DNA of 64,000 nt. It comes from Pseudomonadota bacterium. GTDB taxonomy: Bacteria > Desulfobacterota > Desulfobulbia > Desulfobulbales > JAGXFP01. Position 1 is the stretch's first letter. Each line of letters begins with the position of its first letter. A program made the position numbers and the translations under genes. The DNA is taken from contig JAHJAA010000073.1 of the NCBI GenBank assembly GCA_018814305.1, positions 49,043 through 113,042 of the forward strand, in the 5' to 3' direction. This document shows positions 34,120 through 41,919 of this stretch, one piece after another. The notes beneath the pieces were generated by a model, which saw only the letters and a program-made list of their open reading frames with translations, was not told the origin of the DNA and searched no databases.

Positions 34120-34953
34120 ATGGATGAGCGAATACAAAAGAGAATAGTCGGAAGTTTGATCCGGTTGTTGCGACCGCTGGTTGCCATTCTTTTGCGTAAT
34201 GGCGTGACTTACCAAGCCTTTACCTATCTCGCTCGTTGGGTTTACGTGGATGTTGCCGGGGACTTGGGTCTGCCCGGAAAACAGCAGACCACCTCCCGGA
34301 TCTCCGTGTTGACCGGTTTGAATCGAAAAGAGGTCCAGCGGCTGCGGCAGCTTGATCTGGATAAAGATTTAGTCACCTCCCGGACCTATAATCGGGCCGC
34401 CCGGGTGGTAAGCGGCTGGCTCCGGGATAAAGACTTTCATGATTCATCCGGTAATCCTGCGAATTTATTAGTTGATGGTGACCAGGGAAGTTTTTCTGCC
34501 TTGGTCAGAAAACACAGTGGTGATATGCCGGTCAGGGCCATTCTGGATGAGTTGTTAGCGGCAAAGGTTGTGGCTCGGGATGAAGAGGGTCGAATACGGC
34601 TGGAGACCCGGGCTTATGTGCCCCGACATTCCGATGTGGAAAAGATCTCCATTCTGGGGATAGATGGTGGTGATCTGCTGGGAACCATTGATCATAATCT
34701 CTTGCCCGGCCAGGAACGGTTCTTTTTTCAGCGTAAGGTGGCCTATGACAATGTTCCGGAAGAAGCAATCGCCGCATTTCGTGAAGTCTCAGCCGGTGAA
34801 GGCCAGGATCTTCTTGAGAAACTTGACCGATGGCTGGCGGAGCATGACCGGGATGGCAATCCCGTCCTTCAAGGAACTGGTCGGAAACGGGTGGGGATGG
34901 GGATTTATTATTTTGAAGAAGATGTCTCGGGGGATGAGACCCCAATCCAATGA
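34120..34953 (+). CDS. DUF6502-like protein of unknown function
   Basis: 277 residues from ATG 34120; the frame continues upstream through the C-rich tract but that would make an unlikely Pro-rich leader. LLRPLVAILLRNGVTYQAFTYLARWVYVDVA at the N terminus and SRISVLTGLNRKEVQRL resemble proteins I know as DUF6502, with a winged-helix-like fold suggested by the helix-turn-helix spacing. The C terminus (GMGIYYFEEDVSGDETP) is acidic. It is followed after 42 bases by a lipoprotein gene on the same strand, so a regulator-and-target pair is possible. Confidence 0.75.
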   Translation: MDERIQKRIVGSLIRLLRPLVAILLRNGVTYQAFTYLARWVYVDVAGDLGLPGKQQTTSRISVLTGLNRKEVQRLRQLDLDKDLVTSRTYNRAARVVSGWLRDKDFHDSSGNPANLLVDGDQGSFSALVRKHSGDMPVRAILDELLAAKVVARDEEGRIRLETRAYVPRHSDVEKISILGIDGGDLLGTIDHNLLPGQERFFFQRKVAYDNVPEEAIAAFREVSAGEGQDLLEKLDRWLAEHDRDGNPVLQGTGRKRVGMGIYYFEEDVSGDETPIQ

Positions 34954-34995
34954 GGGATCCGGAAGAACACGATGTTTAGCCTCAGGAGTGAAATA

Positions 34996-35733
34996 ATGAA
35001 AAAAAGTATTGTACAAAAGACAAGGATTCCGGGCCTCGGACTCTTGGGAGCTGCGATAGCTATTCTCGTCTCCGGTTGTGGTGGCGGTGGTGGCGGATCG
35101 GCCTCCGGGGGTATTGGTGGGACTGGTTCGGTGTATGGGTCGGTAACCGGTACCGTGATCGAGGCCTATGGTGACCATGGTGAATACTTTTGGGTAACGT
35201 CGGTCAATAACAACACCGATCGTCATCCCTTTACCATGGATCTGCCGGCCGGTACTGGGTTCCATCTGGTGATGATCACCAGTGAAGGGACCCCTGAGCA
35301 GGTAGTGACTCCCATCGGTTTTCAGGATGCCTCCGGCACCATCCATACCCGGTTGGTGCTGACCGATGGGATCAGGGTGGATCTGGGCCATATCAACCTG
35401 CCTACTGTCAAGAGCGAAATTCCAGCCGGAGTTGATAACGATGATGACGGAATCTGGGATGTTCCTCTTGTTTTGGATGACTACAGTGAAACCGGCGCGA
35501 AAAATCCACTTCGTCAGGTCGATGCCGATGATGACGGAGTGATTGACTGGGATGACGATGATCATGGGGATCCTGAACATCAGGCGGATGATGATCAACA
35601 GGATAAGGATCATGACGGTGTTATCAATGTCTATGATCATGATTTCAGTCCATCCAGCCATGACCAGGACCATGATGGGATTGATGATGATATGGATGAA
35701 AATCCTACGAATAGTCATTCCGTTAAGAGATGA
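34996..35733 (+). CDS. Lipoprotein with Asp-rich calcium-binding-like repeats
   Basis: 245 residues from ATG 34996, with GGAG before it. Lipobox LVSGC (acylated Cys28), a Gly-rich stretch, then a beta-rich region that resembles the start of the di-heme lipoprotein gene at 35952. The C-terminal third holds Asp-rich DxDxDGxxD-type repeats (NDDDGIWD, DADDDGVIDWDDDD, DKDHDGVIN, DQDHDGIDDDMDE), as in thrombospondin type 3 calcium sites. Likely outer-membrane or periplasmic. It follows the DUF6502-like gene and precedes the cytochrome lipoprotein. Confidence 0.85.
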   Translation: MKKSIVQKTRIPGLGLLGAAIAILVSGCGGGGGGSASGGIGGTGSVYGSVTGTVIEAYGDHGEYFWVTSVNNNTDRHPFTMDLPAGTGFHLVMITSEGTPEQVVTPIGFQDASGTIHTRLVLTDGIRVDLGHINLPTVKSEIPAGVDNDDDGIWDVPLVLDDYSETGAKNPLRQVDADDDGVIDWDDDDHGDPEHQADDDQQDKDHDGVINVYDHDFSPSSHDQDHDGIDDDMDENPTNSHSVKR

Positions 35734-35951
35734 ATTTGCCCTATTTTAACGTTGTGCGCCGACACCCCGGGACCGTTCCTCCTGACTATCCTCCACTCTT
35801 CCTCCTGGACCGGGGTGAGCGGTCGGTGCTTCGACTAAGAAAAGAAATCAGAATTTTTAATGGTTAGAGCTGGCTCAAATATCCGGGTGGTGGGGACGTT
35901 TTTACCACTCCTCGGCTTCTAAACAAAAAGCATGAAGTAAGGAGGTTTTTT

Positions 35952-37073
35952 ATGGTTCTGCAACGAATAATATTTTTGATGATGGTTCTGTCTGCCTTAA
36001 CCTTAACGGGATGTGGTGGTGGTTCGAGTTCCGGTTCTGCTGGTGATACAGCTACCATAACTGGCTCATTGGCCTCGAACCTGGCCGCTGGTCCGGCGAG
36101 TTATCGGGTGGCATCAGTCCCGGCTGGGATGCAGGTGTTTGCCGTGGATGAGAGCGGCAGGAGTACCGATCTCTCTCCGGTCGATGGATCTTCAGGGCAT
36201 TTTAGTGTTGAAGTCCCCACCGGTCATGATTATGTACTGATCTTTACCGATGGTACCGGGATCACCGCCGCCATGCTCTACGGAGCCAATGGCCAATCGG
36301 TGTTTACCGTTGGTTCAGGGACAACCTCCATAGACCTCGGCACGGTGACTCTGGATGAGGTTTCAGGAACGATTGCAACCAGCATCGAGTTACCTCCCCC
36401 AACCACGGGCTATCACAACGATATGGATCAGGATCATATCCCTGATAATTTTGAGGCTACTCCAGGGAACAGTTCCGGCCATCAAGGTGATGCAGACAAT
36501 GACGAGGATGGTGATCATGATGGCGACAGCGATGGAGACCATGATGGTGATGAAGATGGTTCCGGCGGTGAGACTAATCCACCGGTGGTTGCCGGTTCAG
36601 ATGCTGTTCTGGGTGGCAACCTCTTTCAAGCCAATGGCTGTGCTGTTTGTCATTCGGCCAGCAGTCTGCACGGAGTTTCTTTGTCAGAACTGACTTCGGC
36701 CCTTCAGTCCGGCCCTGAAAGCATGCCGGAGTATCCTTCGTTGGTAAGTAACGCGGCTGATATTCAGGCCTATCTAAATCAGACGACTACCTCAACCGGG
36801 GGCACCACGACCACGACAACCGGTGGGGCTACGACAACCACAGTGGGAACAACCACTACTACCACGGTGGGTACTCAGTCGCCGGATGCCACCCTGGGTG
36901 GTAATCTCTTCCAGGCTAATGGCTGTTCTGCTTGTCATGGCACGGGTAGCGGATTTAAGGGGATTTCGTTGTCAAAGCTGACTTCGGTCCTCCAGAGCGG
37001 CAAGGGGAGTATGCCAGCGTATCCGTCACTGGTTGGAAACGCCACTGATATTCAGGCTTATCTGAATCAATAA
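35952..37073 (+). CDS. Di-heme c-type cytochrome lipoprotein with Asp-rich and Thr-rich linkers
   Basis: 373 residues. Lipobox TLTGC (Cys21). Residues about 35-150 are beta-rich, then an Asp/Gly/His-rich stretch (about 155-210) resembling the repeats of the preceding lipoprotein. Two homologous cytochrome modules follow: heme sites CAVCH (Cys230, Cys233, His234) and CSACH (Cys325, Cys328, His329), each with SMPxYPSLV supplying a likely Met ligand and ending IQAYLNQ. A Thr-rich linker (about 278-310) separates them. The modules are a tandem duplication. Probable extracytoplasmic electron carrier; the partner is unknown. Good ribosome site AAGGAGG. Confidence 0.9.
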   Translation: MVLQRIIFLMMVLSALTLTGCGGGSSSGSAGDTATITGSLASNLAAGPASYRVASVPAGMQVFAVDESGRSTDLSPVDGSSGHFSVEVPTGHDYVLIFTDGTGITAAMLYGANGQSVFTVGSGTTSIDLGTVTLDEVSGTIATSIELPPPTTGYHNDMDQDHIPDNFEATPGNSSGHQGDADNDEDGDHDGDSDGDHDGDEDGSGGETNPPVVAGSDAVLGGNLFQANGCAVCHSASSLHGVSLSELTSALQSGPESMPEYPSLVSNAADIQAYLNQTTTSTGGTTTTTTGGATTTTVGTTTTTTVGTQSPDATLGGNLFQANGCSACHGTGSGFKGISLSKLTSVLQSGKGSMPAYPSLVGNATDIQAYLNQ

Positions 37074-37129
37074 GGGACCATATCTCTTCGGGTGAACGAA
37101 AAGATCGTCACCAGGATAATTTAAATGAG

Positions 37130-37166
37130 CGGGATCAACCAGTTTAGGGTTGGTCCCGTTTTTTTT
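37130..37166 (+). terminator. Terminator of the di-heme lipoprotein gene
   Basis: CGGGATCAACC (37130-37140) pairs with GGTTGGTCCCG (37148-37158) with one G-T wobble, followed by eight T. Confidence 0.85.
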
Positions 37167-37434
37167 GTTTGGACACCTCCTTTGTGCAATTGGTTTCGAA
37201 TGGTAATGGTATCAGCTGCGTAGAAGAAAAAATCTGGCTACTGAGCAGTGATTTATTGGTTTTTGGAGAAGGAAAGAATATTTTTTTAGTAAGAGCTTGA
37301 TTCCAATGGCACTGATTCGATAGGATTAGACTAGACAACCTGTGAAAAGGGGGGAGGGGGATAGGAATGACCGGTTGGTGATGGGTTCATTTCAACCGGC
37401 CGCCTGAACATTCAATCAAAGAGGGGAGGATACC

Positions 37435-37815
37435 ATGGTAAATATCTTGGTCATTGATGATGACACTAATTTTTTGAACTATATGGTCACCATGTTGTCC
37501 CGGGAGGGATTTAATGTCGTCGGTGCTGGGGATGGCTATACGGGTATCGCACTCTGTCTTGAACATAAACCGGAGGTGGTGATAACTGATATCTGTATGC
37601 CCCAGAAAGACGGTCTGGCCACAATCCATGATTTGAAAGAGGAGTTTCCTGAGCTTAAAATTATTGCGGTTTCGGGCTGGGGGTATTCCCATCCTGGTGA
37701 ATATTTACCTAAGGCTGAGAGACTGGGGGCGGAGTATAGCTTCATAAAACCGTTTGACCGGGAGGATTTTCTTGCGGCGGTTAAGGACCTGGCCGGGATG
37801 ACCGTTGATGCGTAA
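37435..37815 (+). CDS. Single-domain response regulator
   Basis: 126 residues, receiver only. Acidic pair Asp8/Asp9, phosphoacceptor Asp52 (VVITDICMPQKDG), Ser80 in AVSGWG and Lys105 in FIKPFDRED are all present, so it should be phosphorylatable. No output domain; such proteins act as phospho-relays or bind a target directly, as CheY does. Strong GAGGGGAGG ribosome site. No kinase is adjacent; the orphan DHp-bearing regulator at 18281 and the sensor proteins near 50 kb are possible partners but unlinked. Confidence 0.92.
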   Translation: MVNILVIDDDTNFLNYMVTMLSREGFNVVGAGDGYTGIALCLEHKPEVVITDICMPQKDGLATIHDLKEEFPELKIIAVSGWGYSHPGEYLPKAERLGAEYSFIKPFDREDFLAAVKDLAGMTVDA

Positions 37816-37887
37816 AGGGGTTTCCTGAAAAGGTCTTAGAGAGAGTCAATTCCAGTAAAGCCAGTTGTTCATAATATTTTGCTGGCC

Positions 37888-37929
37888 ATGGTGTTTTCCG
37901 GCACGGCTGTGCCGGAAAACACCATTTTT
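37888..37929 (+). terminator. Strong terminator after the response regulator gene
   Basis: A perfect 17-bp stem (37888-37904 with 37909-37925), GGCT loop, then TTTTT. The rest of the 300-base gap to trpA (37930-38117) holds nothing recognisable. Confidence 0.9.
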
Positions 37930-38117
37930 GTTACATCTTCATACGTTCATTTTTTGTCACTATCCAGCTTGATCGCAATGAAGGGACAAGAACCACCGAA
38001 CCGTAACTGTTCAGATGTGCCCCAGATTCGCGCCATCTGGCCGACCAGTCTATACTCTGGGTATGCTGGGCGAGCAGAGGGTGTGGAGATGGGGTGCAGC
38101 TGGACGGTGACCATTTT

Positions 38118-38882
38118 TTAACGCAACCCTGCAATAAAGGGCCCCACCGCAGCAGCCCCCCGTTCGTTGACCAACTGGATTGTGCGGGTGCCGATTACCG
38201 CGATATCACCTTTCCCGACCAGAAATCGCACATCCTCCCGGTTGCTGATTCCGAAACCGACGGCCAGGGGCAAATCGGTCGCTCGGCTGCAGCGGGCCAT
38301 ATATTCTGAAAAATCCTGGCTGAAATCGGTCTTTTTGCCGGTGACCCCTCGGCGGGCCACGCAATAGATAAAGCCATCGGCATGATCGGCTAACTGTCGC
38401 ATCCGTTCTTCGGTGCTGGTGGGGGCGTAGATCATGATCGGGGCCAGACCGATCTTTTTGCAGAGCGTCAGATACTCCTCACCTTCCTCCGGCGGCAGAT
38501 CCGGGACAATCAAACCCTGAATGCCGATTTTGGCCGCCTTATTGAGAAATTTCTCCACCCCGTATTTAAAAAGAATGTTGTAATAGGTCATGAACAGGAA
38601 GGGGATCTGGTGTTGCGAGGTGATCTCGGCCGCGAAATCGAAACACTGTCGGACTGTGGTTCCCTGGTCGATGGACTCCTGGTTGGCCTTGAGGATCATG
38701 GGTCCGTCTGCCACCGGCTCGGAAAAGGGAATCTGCATTTCGATCAGATCGACCCCGTTTTTGACCATCTGCCAGATAACTTCCCGGTTCACGGTAAAAT
38801 CAGGGTACCCCAGAACCAGATGGGTCATGAGCAGGATCTCTTTCTGGGTTCGGGCTTCGCGGATATATTCAGTCAGTTGCAT
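38118..38882 (-). CDS. trpA: Tryptophan synthase alpha subunit
   Basis: 254 residues from ATG 38882, which lies inside the trpB coding end (14-base overlap). It cleaves indole-3-glycerol phosphate to indole and glyceraldehyde-3-phosphate. The catalytic Glu and Asp are kept in LIEMQIPFSEPVADGP, where the usual FSDP is FSEP; the phosphate-binding loop is YCVARRGVTGKK and LAVGFGISNRED follows. Slightly divergent from enteric TrpA, but with the catalytic residues in place. Only trpB adjoins it; other trp genes are not in the window. Confidence 0.92.
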   Translation of the reverse strand: MQLTEYIREARTQKEILLMTHLVLGYPDFTVNREVIWQMVKNGVDLIEMQIPFSEPVADGPMILKANQESIDQGTTVRQCFDFAAEITSQHQIPFLFMTYYNILFKYGVEKFLNKAAKIGIQGLIVPDLPPEEGEEYLTLCKKIGLAPIMIYAPTSTEERMRQLADHADGFIYCVARRGVTGKKTDFSQDFSEYMARCSRATDLPLAVGFGISNREDVRFLVGKGDIAVIGTRTIQLVNERGAAAVGPFIAGLR

Positions 38883-40101
38883 ACTCTTTGCCCTTGTTGA
38901 TGATGAATTGTTTCCAGGAAGGGTCATTGAAGGCGTGGGCGATGGTGAAGATATCCTTGTCGCCCCGGCCGGACATGTTGATGATGATCGCCTGGTCTTT
39001 ATTCAGTTCGCCGGCTTCCTTAAAGGCCTGGACAAAGCCATGGGATGATTCCAGGGCCGGGATAATTCCTTCCTTTTTCATGGTCAGTTCCAAAGCGGCC
39101 ATAACTTCCTGGTCGGTGGCGGCGGCGAAACGGACCCGTTTCTTCTCCCAAAGGTCGGTGAGGATGGGAGAGACCCCGACATAATCAAGTCCTGCGGCCA
39201 CCGAATGGGTGTCCCGCATTTGACCATCGTCGTTCTGGAGGAACATGGTCTTGTATCCTTGGGCCACCCCGGCCGAACCATCGTCGCCGGCCAGGCGAGC
39301 GGCATGTTGGCCGCTCGCAAGGCCATGGCCACCGGCCTCAACTCCGATGAGTTCCACCGAAGGGTCGTTCAAGAATCCCTGGAATATCCCCATGGCGTTG
39401 GAACCACCGCCCACACAGGCAAAAACCCGAGCGGGTAGTTCGCCATGGGCGGCAAGGATCTGTTCCCTGGCCTCGAGGCCGATGATCGATTGGAACCAGG
39501 CCACCATTTCAGGGAAGGGATGGGGGCCGCAGACCGTACCCATGACGTAGTGAGTTCCGTCCATGGAAGAAACCCAGTCGCGGAAGGCCTCGTTGATGGC
39601 GTCTTTCAAGGTTCGGGAGCCGCTGGTCACCGGGATTACGGTGGCGCCCATCTTTTCCATCCAGAAGACGTTGGGCCGTTGCCGCATCACGTCTTCTTCG
39701 CCCATATAGATCGTGCACTCAAGGCCGAATTTTGCCGCCATGGTGGCGGTGGCCACCCCGTGCTGGCCGGCCCCGGTTTCGGCAATTACCCGCTTTTTAC
39801 CCATTCGCTTGACCAGAAGCCCTTGGCCCATGACGTTATTGGCTTTGTGCGCCCCGGTATGGTTAAGGTCTTCCCGTTTGATGTAGATCCGGGCTCCACC
39901 GAAGTGGTCGCTTAAATTATCCGCCCGGGTCAAGGGCGTCGGGCGGCAGGAATAACTCTGCATCAGGTCGATGTATTCCCGCCAGAAGGAGGAATCCGCT
40001 TTGGCCGCTTGAAAGGCAATGTTTAACTCCCGGAAGGTCTCGTAGAGAACTTCCGGAATAAAGGCGCCACCCCAGGCGCCGTAATAGCCCTGTCTGTTCA
40101 T
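38869..40101 (-). CDS. trpB: Tryptophan synthase beta subunit
   Basis: 410 residues. It condenses indole and serine to tryptophan using PLP. The PLP lysine is in HTGAHKANNVMGQ, the glutamate/hydroxyl-binding region is AETGAGQHGVATA and the phosphate-binding loop is CVGGGSNAMG. The final INMSGRGDKD block is complete. Typical TrpB1 length. trpB precedes trpA in a two-gene unit that is separated from other trp genes. A hairpin lies in the leader. Confidence 0.96.
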   Translation of the reverse strand: MNRQGYYGAWGGAFIPEVLYETFRELNIAFQAAKADSSFWREYIDLMQSYSCRPTPLTRADNLSDHFGGARIYIKREDLNHTGAHKANNVMGQGLLVKRMGKKRVIAETGAGQHGVATATMAAKFGLECTIYMGEEDVMRQRPNVFWMEKMGATVIPVTSGSRTLKDAINEAFRDWVSSMDGTHYVMGTVCGPHPFPEMVAWFQSIIGLEAREQILAAHGELPARVFACVGGGSNAMGIFQGFLNDPSVELIGVEAGGHGLASGQHAARLAGDDGSAGVAQGYKTMFLQNDDGQMRDTHSVAAGLDYVGVSPILTDLWEKKRVRFAAATDQEVMAALELTMKKEGIIPALESSHGFVQAFKEAGELNKDQAIIINMSGRGDKDIFTIAHAFNDPSWKQFIINKGKEYATD

Positions 40102-40116
40102 TAATAGTTGTCCTAT

Positions 40117-40150
40117 GGTATGTGTGTGTCGGCAAAAGGCACACCATACC
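40117..40150 (-). promoter_or_regulatory. Hairpin in the trpB leader
   Basis: On the minus strand GGTATGGTGTG pairs with CACAC and CATACC with one bulged A (11 bp, 11-base loop), ending two or three bases before the AGGA ribosome site of trpB. It could expose or hide that site. The rest of the 294-base gap to the next gene shows no leader peptide rich in Trp codons that I could find. Confidence 0.4.
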
Positions 40151-40395
40151 GTTTTTTGGGAGGGTTTTCAAATGGCAAATTATTAGGAAGGAGTGAGGCG
40201 GGTCAGGACCTATAACCTTCCTAAATGAGGGAATGTGTCAGCTTCTTTGGGAGTTACGTATAAAAAATGGCTGGGTAGAGGTGTAAAGGGGATAGTGGTA
40301 TTTGGGACCTAAAGTGGCCCAATATTTCTTATGCTCTTGTGGAACCACATACAGGCCGTTGGGATTCCTTTATTTACATCACCAGCAGAAGTCGA

Positions 40396-40983
40396 TTATT
40401 TCCATTTGTTAATGTTCAAAGAATTAAATATTTTGTCAGCTACTTCCATATTTTCCTGATGAGACATTTTGAGTAGTACTATTTGGTATAGCCTGGTCCC
40501 GCTGCTAAAAATTTTGGCAGTAATCTCGGCTGGCCTACCTTTCATCTGAAAAGTGCCATCAACCCGCCTGCCATTCATGTCTTGCTCGTATATTTCACTG
40601 ACAGTATAGACAAGATCAGACATATCTTGAGTTTCGCTGAATTCAGCAATAGCCCCTTCTGCAGCTTTGTCTAAGTCTCCGGAGATCCCATCGTTAGCTA
40701 CTAGCCTGCTGATAAATAAGGACACAGGCGTTGAATTGAAATTATAGTTAATCATTTCCTTAATATTTTCTCTCAACGCGGGAGGGAGGTCAATTTTCAT
40801 CGCTTCCATCTCAAATGGCAATTCTACTTCGATACCGATATCATCGAATGTCTTCGTCTGCCAATCAACATATTCAAAAGAAGCTATCTCAGAATCCTCA
40901 AATTTCGTGTCCTGGGTATATTTCAAACCATATATAGTCGCCACAACGACAATAATTATGAATATTGATTTCTTTAATTCCAT
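40396..40983 (-). CDS. Small exported or membrane-anchored protein, unknown function
   Basis: 195 residues with an uncleaved-looking N-terminal helix (KKSIFIIIVVVATIYGLKY) and a soluble acidic remainder of about 170 residues (GIEVELPFEMEAMKIDLPP..., ending KIFNSLNINKW). The layout resembles other small extracytoplasmic proteins with a single alpha/beta domain; a similar TLTLPSDWEEIP-type segment occurs in the large protein at 41920, though I would not call them homologues. AAAAGGAG precedes the ATG. More AT-rich than its neighbours. Confidence 0.75.
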   Translation of the reverse strand: MELKKSIFIIIVVVATIYGLKYTQDTKFEDSEIASFEYVDWQTKTFDDIGIEVELPFEMEAMKIDLPPALRENIKEMINYNFNSTPVSLFISRLVANDGISGDLDKAAEGAIAEFSETQDMSDLVYTVSEIYEQDMNGRRVDGTFQMKGRPAEITAKIFSSGTRLYQIVLLKMSHQENMEVADKIFNSLNINKWK

Positions 40984-41919
40984 AATTTACGTCTCCTTTT
41001 GAGTCTCCTTGCTGCCGGGGTGTCATTGTCATTCAGAAAAAATGACTCTCGCTTTTCAGTAAGGCACGCTGGTGTTAGGTTTAGGCCGAAATAGTACTAA
41101 ACGGGGATAGATTCAATTTGCTGGGTTGCCATAATCAGGCGTCAACATTCAACAACTGAAACCTGCAGGGAAGCTACCGGTGGCCACATTTCCTCCCCGC
41201 TAAAGATAATAGTTAGAACAAAATGGAGCCGCTTGGATATCTTTCGTCCCTCTGCCGATCACTCCATGCGATCTCTTTATGGGGCAAAGCTATCGCCGTG
41301 GAATCAATTCGTAAAAAATTCGATATCTGACTGGATTAAGGATTGTTCCTTGAGGCATGCTCCTTTCATCTCCTTATCCCAATTCACCGTAATTCAAAAT
41401 AAATTCTATCTTGTAATTACAGCACCTCTGATTGACAGGCAATATAAAAAATACTACATTGTAGTATTTCCAGCGCAACAAATTGGCAGAAAGTATAAGA
41501 GAGAGACCTGTTCCCTGAAGAATAACCTTCAAAGGGATATTGTGGGGCAACTGGTTGACGCTCATTGACCTGGCGATTTTGAGCGGCTGTGTCGAATGTT
41601 TCCCGGTAGCTATCGGGATGAATCGAATCATTGATTTCTTTTGCCGCCTTGCTGCCGCAGTCCCTATTTGTTTATTAAACTGGGCATATTGCCAATTGAT
41701 CAGGTCCATATCGGCAAGTTGAGTCGTCAAGGAAATCCGCCGCTTCCCAATCTTGTGGATCCTCTATGAATGAAGGGGGGCGATTCTCCATTCAGCAGAT
41801 AGCGGTAACGTCTCCCAAGGACTATAAACACCGTCTCTCTCGGGTTGTTATATGGTTGGCCCTGTCTGATGAATTATCATGAGGAGTGTTTCTGGGTGCA
41901 TTATTAACAGGAGGGATGA
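40984..41919. other. Long non-coding AT-rich stretch
   Basis: 936 bases with no convincing gene on either strand; the frames that exist have no recognisable protein character. A short perfect inverted repeat (AAATACTAC / GTAGTATTT, 41449-41457 and 41461-41469) is the only structure I see. It could hold promoters for both flanking divergent genes or be a decayed gene. Confidence 0.5.

Noticed and set aside
34789..35718. 309-codon minus-strand frame rich in Ile and Met
   Set aside because: It is the reverse of the Asp-rich repeats and has no start site; the plus-strand lipoprotein is convincing.
37879..38121. 80-codon frame between the response regulator and trpA
   Set aside because: It includes the terminator hairpin and has no ribosome site.
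41233..41730. Frames of 111 and 118 codons in the long non-coding stretch
   Set aside because: Neither has a ribosome site or recognisable protein character; the two are on opposite strands and overlap.
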